This document shows, piece by piece, positions 24,305 through 29,691 of a stretch of DNA of 29,691 nt; the first letter of the stretch is position 1, and each line of letters starts with the position of its first letter. The notes below the pieces were generated by a model. That model was not told the DNA's origin, searched no databases, and was given only the letters and a program-made list of their open reading frames with translations. This stretch comes from Lentisphaeria bacterium (lineage in GTDB: Bacteria > Verrucomicrobiota > Lentisphaeria > Oligosphaerales > Oligosphaeraceae), in contig JAEEXV010000090.1 of assembly GCA_016287975.1 (NCBI GenBank), positions 1 to 29,691 on the forward strand, written 5' to 3'. Both the position numbers and the translations under genes were made by a program.

Positions 24305-25507
24305 ATGCCGGACAATACTCCCAACCTCGTCGTCGAAGCCACTGGCCTCACCAAGATCTTCAAGGACTTCTGGGGGCGCCCCAAGGCCCGCGCGGTCAAC
24401 TCCATCGACTTCTCCATCAAGCAGGGCGAGGTCTTCGGGCTGCTCGGCCCCAACGGCTCGGGCAAGTCCACCACCATCAAGATGATCCTCGGCCTCCTCT
24501 ATCCGACCCGTGGATCCCTCCGCGTCTTCGGCAAGGATCCCCAGGACGTCGACATGAAGAGCCTCATCGGATACCTCCCTGAGGAGACCTACCTCTACAA
24601 GTACCTCACCGCCTTTGAGACCCTCGACTTCTACGGCGCCCTCTTCGGACTCAGCCAGGACCAGCGCCAGGAACGCGCCCGACAGCTCCTTGAAATGGTC
24701 GGACTCTCGCACGCCGTCGACCGCCCCGTCGGCGAATTCTCCAAGGGCATGGCCCGCCGTATCGGCCTCGCCCAGGCCCTCGTCAACGACCCTGACCTCG
24801 TCATCCTCGACGAACCCACCAGCGGCCTCGACCCCATCGGATGCCGCGAGGTCAAGGACGTCATCCGCCTGCTCGCCTCCCGCGGCAAGACCATCATCCT
24901 CTGCAGCCACCTCCTCGCCGACGTCCAGGACGTCTGCTCCCGCGTCGTCGTCCTCTACGGCGGCCAGATCCGCGCCCAGGGCGAACTCAAGGACATCCTC
25001 AGCGAACCCGACAAGACCCGCATCGTGACCCCGCACCTCTCCGAGCAGGCCACCGCCGAACTGAAGGCCTTCCTCGCCGCCCACGGCATCACCACAGGCG
25101 TCTCCATCGACCACCCCGACCGCAATCTCGAAGACTACTTCCTCGACGTCATCCGCCAGGCCACTGCCCAGAAGGTCGCCACCGCGGGCGCCCAGGCCAA
25201 CGGCGAAATCCCCGCCTACCTCCAGGGCAATGCCTTCGCCAGCGGGCAGGAGATCCTCCAGGGCCTCCGCGGCAATGCCGACGAGGAGAAGGCCAAGGCC
25301 GATGCCGCCGCGGCCGCCGCCAAGGCCCAGGCCGCCGCCGACGCCCAGAAGGCCAGGCAGCTCTCGCAGCTCCAGGGCCTCCAGCAGAAACCGCTGCCCT
25401 CCGAGGAAAAGCAGAATGCCGACGCGGCCGCGAAGGCCGCCGCGGACGAGGCCGCCGCGAAGCAGCGCGAGGAACTCAACCGCAAACTCTCCTCGCTGCG
25501 CAAGTAG
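24305..25507 (+). CDS. ABC transporter ATP-binding protein (ABC-2 type) with long Ala/Gln-rich tail
   Basis: 400 residues. ATPase domain: Walker A GPNGSGKST at 48-56, Q-loop region LPEETYLYKYLTAFETLDFYG, signature FSKGM at 145-149, Walker B LVILDEP at 165-171, and the H-loop His202 (LCSH). This matches the ATPases of ABC-2 exporters such as GldA-like and NatA-like proteins. After about residue 300 the protein continues with an unusual low-complexity coiled-coil-like tail (Ala, Lys, Gln, Glu rich, ending RKLSSLRK). No permease gene lies in the window, so its partner must be elsewhere or past a gap. The stop codon abuts the next ATG with no spacing. Confidence 0.92.
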   Translation: MPDNTPNLVVEATGLTKIFKDFWGRPKARAVNSIDFSIKQGEVFGLLGPNGSGKSTTIKMILGLLYPTRGSLRVFGKDPQDVDMKSLIGYLPEETYLYKYLTAFETLDFYGALFGLSQDQRQERARQLLEMVGLSHAVDRPVGEFSKGMARRIGLAQALVNDPDLVILDEPTSGLDPIGCREVKDVIRLLASRGKTIILCSHLLADVQDVCSRVVVLYGGQIRAQGELKDILSEPDKTRIVTPHLSEQATAELKAFLAAHGITTGVSIDHPDRNLEDYFLDVIRQATAQKVATAGAQANGEIPAYLQGNAFASGQEILQGLRGNADEEKAKADAAAAAAKAQAAADAQKARQLSQLQGLQQKPLPSEEKQNADAAAKAAADEAAAKQREELNRKLSSLRK

Positions 25508-26092
25508 ATGACCGCGCCGCGCCCCATCCGACTGGTCGCCCTCGACATCGGGAACACCTGCGTCGAACTCCATCCCGAGCGGGTCGCGGCGCGCCTCAAC
25601 CATCCCCTCATCAATCCCCGCTTCTTCATCGACCAGTTCGACCCCGACTTCGAGGCATTCCTCACGGGGAAAATCACCCGCGACGAATACCTGCGGCGCT
25701 TCGGCAACCATCTCACGCCACCGATCCCCGCGGAGACCATCTCCGCCGCGCTCTCATCCCTCATCGGCCCCGAAATCCCAGGCGTCGCCGACTATGTCCA
25801 CCGCCTCCAAGCCCAGGGCGCCCGCATCGTCTATTTCTCCGACATCAACCGCATCCACCTCCAGGCGTTCCGCGAAGTCACCAAAGACCACTTCGCCAGC
25901 GTCACCGACGCCATATTCAGCGACGAAGTCGGCGCCCTCAAACCCTCCGAGACCATGTTCCGCGCCTTCGAACAGCGCTACGGCGTCCCCGACCTCTATC
26001 TCGACGACCGCGACGACCTCGTCGCCGCCGCCAACGCCCGAGGCTGGCACGCCGTCCAGGCCCAGGCCTGGTTTGCCTCCCTCCAGCAGTGA
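25508..26092 (+). CDS. HAD-superfamily hydrolase-like protein with altered motif I
   Basis: 194 residues. HAD layout: motif I LDIGNTCVEL (Asp13), a cap-like helical stretch (FFIDQFDPDFEAFLTGKITRDEYLRRF), motif II VYFSDINR, motif III GALKPSETMFRA, and motif IV YLDDRDDLVAAANARG. Phosphatases of the family carry DxD in motif I; here the second Asp is Gly15 (DIGNT), so the normal acid/base residue is missing. It may use another residue, be a dehalogenase-like or non-phosphatase member, or be inactive. Its ATG follows the ABC ATPase stop with no gap, so co-translation is very likely and it may serve the same system. Confidence 0.8.
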   Translation: MTAPRPIRLVALDIGNTCVELHPERVAARLNHPLINPRFFIDQFDPDFEAFLTGKITRDEYLRRFGNHLTPPIPAETISAALSSLIGPEIPGVADYVHRLQAQGARIVYFSDINRIHLQAFREVTKDHFASVTDAIFSDEVGALKPSETMFRAFEQRYGVPDLYLDDRDDLVAAANARGWHAVQAQAWFASLQQ

Positions 26093-26163
26093 GCGCCCAC
26101 GTTGTCTTCACGCCCTCGCCGTCCCGTCTCAGCACCTCGCCCCAAGCACCCAGGAGAAAACCA

Positions 26164-26787
26164 ATGAAAGTCCTGCTCGTCAACGGAAGCCCGCGCCAGA
26201 ACGGAAACACCGCCGTGGCCTTGTCAGAAGTGGCAAAGACGCTGGAAACCGAAGGCATTGCAACTGAAATCTTCTGGCTCGGAAACCAGCCAGTGCGCGG
26301 CTGCGTCGCCTGCGGCGCCTGCCGAAACCGCCAACTCGGGAAATGCGTCTTCGACGACGACGTGTGCAACCGCCTGGTGGAGCGCTTCGCGACGGCCGAC
26401 GCCTTCGTCGTCGGCTCGCCGACCTACTACGGACAGCCCGCAGGCGCCTTGCTGGCGGTGCTCCAGCGCGCGTTCTTCGCGGGCGGCGCCGATGTCGCGG
26501 GCAAGCCCGCCGCCTGCGTCGCCGTCTGCCGCCGCGGCGGCTCCACCGCCGTGTTCCAGTGCCTGAACATGCCCTTCGAGATGCTCAACTCGCTGATGGT
26601 CGGCTCGCAGTATTGGAATGTCGCCTTCGGACGCGAACCAGGCGAGGCCGCACAGGATTCGGAGGGGATGCAGACCATGCGCACTCTCGCAATGAATATG
26701 GCGTGGGTGCTCAAGAACCTCCACCGCGAAGGCGCCACGCCACGCCCGCCCCAGGAACCTTGGCAGCCCATGCACTTCATCCGCTGA
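26164..26787 (+). CDS. flavodoxin-fold NADPH-dependent FMN reductase / iron-sulfur flavoprotein-like
   Basis: 207 residues beginning MKVLLVNGSPRQNGNTAVAL, the FMN phosphate loop of the flavodoxin-like reductases. A cysteine cluster Cys47-x2-Cys50-x2-Cys53-x7-Cys61 (GCVACGACRNRQLGKCVFDDD) resembles the compact 4Fe-4S motif of iron-sulfur flavoproteins, and DAFVVGSPTYYGQPAGALLAVLQRAFF is the second flavin-binding block. The C-terminal region (MQTMRTLAMNMAWVLKN) is typical. It would carry electrons to an unknown acceptor. An AGGAG at 26152-26156 supports the start; the gene is not obviously part of the upstream cluster, being 71 bases away with its own ribosome-binding site. Confidence 0.85.
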   Translation: MKVLLVNGSPRQNGNTAVALSEVAKTLETEGIATEIFWLGNQPVRGCVACGACRNRQLGKCVFDDDVCNRLVERFATADAFVVGSPTYYGQPAGALLAVLQRAFFAGGADVAGKPAACVAVCRRGGSTAVFQCLNMPFEMLNSLMVGSQYWNVAFGREPGEAAQDSEGMQTMRTLAMNMAWVLKNLHREGATPRPPQEPWQPMHFIR

Positions 26788-26842
26788 CACGCGTTCGCCA
26801 AACCGTCGACAGCGCAGGGAAACTCGCCTGGAGCAAATGACC

Positions 26843-29425
26843 ATGGCCAAATGGAGTGATCGCGCAGGGAGAATCGGGACGTTCATCGCACTATGGCTGA
26901 CAGCGATGGCCCTGGGCGCGGCGGAACTGCCGCCCTATTTCATCGGGCCAGTGGTCACGAAGCGTGAGCAACTGGCCGGCTACACTGGCATGAAAGCCGT
27001 CCCCCGCATCTGCGGGGAATGGCGACGCCGCGCCTACATCTGCAACCACGAGCAGCTCGCGGTCAACTACGGCGACAACGTGGAATTCCAGTTGCGCCGA
27101 GAACAGATCATCCTGACCCCCCAGACCGCTGGATTCCTCTATGGCCCCGAGGGCGTCCCCAAACCCCGCTATGTCCACGGCACCCGCCCCGTGCTGGAAG
27201 CCGTCGTCGCCAAGGCGACTGCAGGACTCAAGACGCAGCAGGAGCGTGCCCTCGCCCTGATGCGCTTCTGCCGCGACCTCAAAAAACGCCCCGACCGCCT
27301 CCAGGGACGCGACAAGTGGTATTTCGGCGGCACCGAGGAGGCGCTCATCGAAAAGGGCGAGGATCTCTGCGAAACCCTCGGGCGCCTCTTCACCGCCCTC
27401 TGCGAGGTCGACGGCATCCCCGCCCGCATCATCATGCACGACATCGGCGGGCACATCACCGCCGAGGCCTATATGGACGGGCACTGGGGATATGTCGACC
27501 CCCGCTTCGGCATCTATTTCCTGCGCCCCGACGGACGCGTCGCATCGCTCCTGGAGCTGATGCAGTCCCCCGAACTGACCCTGGGACAGTCCGACGCCGT
27601 GAAGGCCGAGGCCGCAGGCGCCTATACCTGGGAGCAGCGTGCCGAAAGCTGCCGCCGCACCTTCTTCACCCCCGCCGAAATCAACGGCTTCCAGTACTAC
27701 TCCCTCGCCGACGCCCACCGCTACAACTACGCCACCGTCACCGACGCCATGTCCCGCGCCGCAGGCCTCTACCGCGTCAACAAGGTCTATGCCGCCCTCA
27801 TCGGCCATGTCTTCAATCTGCAGCGACACGGCCGCCTCGGCGACTACTTCTGGACCCCCGCCCCCCTGAAGCCCCTGGAGATGGCATGGCGCAGCGACGG
27901 CTTCACCCCCTGGTACAACTTCCAGGCGCCCATCGCCGCCGAGAAACTCGACCGCACCCAGTTCGCCCCCTTCGCGGGCACCGCCATGAAATACCTCGTC
28001 TGGGGCACTGGACCAGGCAGCACCTTCACCCACCGCACCAAGGCAGGACAGATCTTCGGCTACGGCGTGACCGACGAGGAGTGGAAGACGCTTTTCCGCC
28101 CTGGCGACCGCAATGTCCACGACAACATCGCCCACTTCCTCGCGCAGGGCATCGACCCGCAGGCGCTGGTCGCCGAGCTCGCCCACCGCCATGGGCTGAA
28201 ACTCTTCAGCCGCCTGGAGATGAACCACACCTACGGCCCCGTCGGCCACAACTGGATGTGGCTCGCATTCATGGGCGAATTCGACAAACGGCACCCCGAA
28301 TGCCGCATCCCTGGCAGCCTCAACCTCGATTTCCGACACCAGGCCGTCCGCGACTTCAAACTCGCCATCCTCCGCGAACTGGCCACCAGCGGCGTCGACG
28401 GACTGGTCGTCGACTTCGCCGTCTACCCGCCCTACTTCTCCAGGCCAGCCCCCGAGATCATGACCGACTTCATGCGGGAAGTCCGCAAGATGCTCGACGA
28501 GGAGGGCGCGCGCCGAGGCAGACGCCTCGCCCTGCAGGTCAGCCTCCCCTGGCGCTTCAACGAAAACTATGGCCTCGACTGGCGGACCTGGCTGCGCGAG
28601 GGGCTGGTCGACATCCTCGTCCCGACTGGCACCATCCCCGTCGAGCAGGACCGCTATCCGTTCGACGTGCGCATCGGGGAGTTCCTGCGCGAACGCGATC
28701 TCTACGGCGGCAAAGTCTACGCCGGCATCGACCAGGATCTGCGCATCTTCAGCAGCGACCCCCATCCCGACGGCATCAGGCGATACTCCCGCGGCAAGAC
28801 TGGCCTTGAAATCAACGCGCAGGTGCTCATGTTCATGCGCGCGGGCGCCGACGGCGTCATCTTCAACAACGACACCCACAACCGCTATCTGCGCAACCCT
28901 GACTACTACAACCGCATCGGTACTCCCGAATACGTCGAGTTCGCCGACAAGAACTACATCGCGGGCCCGAACCCGCCGATGCCCGTCATCGCCCCGAACT
29001 CCGCCAAAGGCGGCCGCTTCAGCGCCTCGTTCCTCTCCCTGCTCCGCGTCGCCGACGACATCCCCGCCGCCAGGGCGAAAGGCCTTTCCTGCCAGGCCAC
29101 CCTCGTCCTCAACTGCCGCGCCCTCGCCGCCGACGAACGCATGGAGGTCTACCTGAACGGCCGCCTCGTCGCGGAACTCAAGGGCGCCGACGCCGCAGAG
29201 GAGTCGCTCGCCAGCGCATTCGGCCTCCCCAAAGGCGACATCGACCTCACCGTCCCCGACTGGTGGAAGCGCGCCATGCGCGCCATCCCCTTCCCCCCAG
29301 ACCTCCTCTGGATGGGCGAGAATATCATCCGCGTCACCTATTGCACCGACGCCCCCGCACGCCAGAAGCAACTCCAGGTCCTCTGGCCCGAAATCCAACT
29401 GCGATATCGCCCGCTGCCCAAGTAA
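26843..29425 (+). CDS. secreted transglutaminase-like / TIM-barrel fusion protein
   Basis: 860 residues with a signal peptide (GTFIALWLTAMALGAAE). An N-terminal transglutaminase-like domain (about 105-235) shows the expected triad: Cys175 (GEDLCETLGRLFTALCEVDGI split as LCETLGRLF), GIPAR at 191-195, His204 (GGHITAEAY) and Asp219 (GYVDPRFG). From about residue 425 a TIM barrel of glycoside-hydrolase style follows (HFLAQGIDPQALVAELA, GLKLFSRLEMNHTYG, SGVDGLVVDFAVYPPYF, LREGLVDILVPTGTIP). A last beta-rich part follows about residue 700. Function is not known; a peptide- or polysaccharide-active surface or periplasmic enzyme is plausible. Two ATGs exist at 26837 and 26843; the second is chosen because GGAG (26830-26833) is then 9 bases away. 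Confidence 0.78.
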   Translation: MAKWSDRAGRIGTFIALWLTAMALGAAELPPYFIGPVVTKREQLAGYTGMKAVPRICGEWRRRAYICNHEQLAVNYGDNVEFQLRREQIILTPQTAGFLYGPEGVPKPRYVHGTRPVLEAVVAKATAGLKTQQERALALMRFCRDLKKRPDRLQGRDKWYFGGTEEALIEKGEDLCETLGRLFTALCEVDGIPARIIMHDIGGHITAEAYMDGHWGYVDPRFGIYFLRPDGRVASLLELMQSPELTLGQSDAVKAEAAGAYTWEQRAESCRRTFFTPAEINGFQYYSLADAHRYNYATVTDAMSRAAGLYRVNKVYAALIGHVFNLQRHGRLGDYFWTPAPLKPLEMAWRSDGFTPWYNFQAPIAAEKLDRTQFAPFAGTAMKYLVWGTGPGSTFTHRTKAGQIFGYGVTDEEWKTLFRPGDRNVHDNIAHFLAQGIDPQALVAELAHRHGLKLFSRLEMNHTYGPVGHNWMWLAFMGEFDKRHPECRIPGSLNLDFRHQAVRDFKLAILRELATSGVDGLVVDFAVYPPYFSRPAPEIMTDFMREVRKMLDEEGARRGRRLALQVSLPWRFNENYGLDWRTWLREGLVDILVPTGTIPVEQDRYPFDVRIGEFLRERDLYGGKVYAGIDQDLRIFSSDPHPDGIRRYSRGKTGLEINAQVLMFMRAGADGVIFNNDTHNRYLRNPDYYNRIGTPEYVEFADKNYIAGPNPPMPVIAPNSAKGGRFSASFLSLLRVADDIPAARAKGLSCQATLVLNCRALAADERMEVYLNGRLVAELKGADAAEESLASAFGLPKGDIDLTVPDWWKRAMRAIPFPPDLLWMGENIIRVTYCTDAPARQKQLQVLWPEIQLRYRPLPK

Positions 29426-29691
29426 ACCACCCCCCGCCGCCCACACCCGCGCTGGCCCCGCTTGCACCGCCACCGATTCCGCGCCAGCTCCGCCACCAGC
29501 TCGGCGTGTGCCCGCTTCCGCCGCAAGAATGCGGCGGCACAGCACCACGGGGGATGGTGTGCTGCGCAGGCGGCGCGAAAACAGCGGAGAGCCCGCACAG
29601 GCGGCGATAATGGGGCTTGGCGGCAGGCTCCGCCCCCCCGCTCATCTCCGCGCCGCACCCGCATTTACCCAGCGTGTGCCGGCGGGCTTGC
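29426..29691. other. gene-free window end with hairpins
   Basis: 266 bases with no supportable gene. CCGCCGC (29518-29524) pairs with GCGGCGG (29531-29537) around a 6-base loop, and CAGCAC (29540-29545) pairs with GTGCTG (29559-29564), giving two adjacent stems, neither followed by a T-run. They may mark the end of the upstream transcript. A minus-strand open frame here is Arg/Gly/Cys-rich and looks like chance. Confidence 0.5.

Noticed and set aside
22346..25711. Very long minus-strand open frame opposite the ATPase and ABC genes
   Set aside because: Mirror of two genes with clear motifs on the plus strand; low-complexity Gly/Val/Asp/Glu composition.
26891..29548. 885-residue minus-strand frame opposite the transglutaminase-like gene
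   Set aside because: Same antisense effect; the plus strand encodes a signal peptide and a complete catalytic triad.
29338..29664. 108-residue minus-strand open frame at the window end
   Set aside because: Arg/Gly/Cys-rich, overlaps the end of a well-supported plus-strand gene, and shows no motif.

Overview
High-GC bacterial chromosome. The gene set (an AroF-type DAHP synthase operon, a fatty-acid/rpmF/DUF177 cluster, several HflK/HflC-like proteins followed by a P-type ATPase, a CesT-like type III secretion chaperone, secreted TIM-barrel proteins) fits the PVC superphylum, most likely Kiritimatiellota or Lentisphaerota. That placement is inference from gene content and style; there is no rRNA or other decisive marker in the window.

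Layout. (1) 1-4,890, minus strand: a housekeeping operon read right to left, dapA - yceD (DUF177) - rpmF - plsX - fabD - fabG - ispG, the last cut by the window edge. It covers lysine/diaminopimelate entry, ribosomal protein L32, the start of fatty-acid and phospholipid synthesis, and isoprenoid synthesis. (2) 4,925-6,027, minus strand: an exported DUF481 (YdiY-like) predicted outer-membrane protein with its own terminator. (3) 6,028-6,479: a divergent intergenic region with a terminator-like hairpin just upstream of aroF. (4) 6,480-11,849, plus strand: aroF - tyrA - aroB - aroA - aroC, a compact chorismate/tyrosine operon, with a 9-bp tandem repeat between aroB and aroA. (5) 11,850-17,886, plus strand: an accessory block with a CesT-like chaperone gene, a 926-residue protein of unknown function (candidate type III secretion substrate), a 0.5 kb gene-free region with repeated palindromic elements, and a secreted TIM-barrel protein. 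(6) 18,041-26,092, plus strand: three SPFH-domain membrane proteins, a P1B-like ATPase lacking the transmembrane CPC motif, an ABC ATPase with a long low-complexity tail, and a HAD-like protein. (7) 26,164-29,425, plus strand: a flavodoxin-fold protein with an iron-sulfur-like cysteine cluster, and a secreted transglutaminase-like/TIM-barrel fusion. The last 266 bases hold no gene I can support.

Two things stand out. First, the chaperone plus large unknown protein look like a type III secretion chaperone/effector pair lying away from any secretion apparatus genes. Second, the tetranucleotide CCGG is almost absent from most of the window (about 20 by hand count in about 26 kb of very GC-rich DNA, with synonymous codons apparently chosen to avoid it), but is common (about 22) from about 14.3 to 17.9 kb. 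That marks a compositionally distinct segment that begins inside the 926-residue gene. All counts were made by eye.
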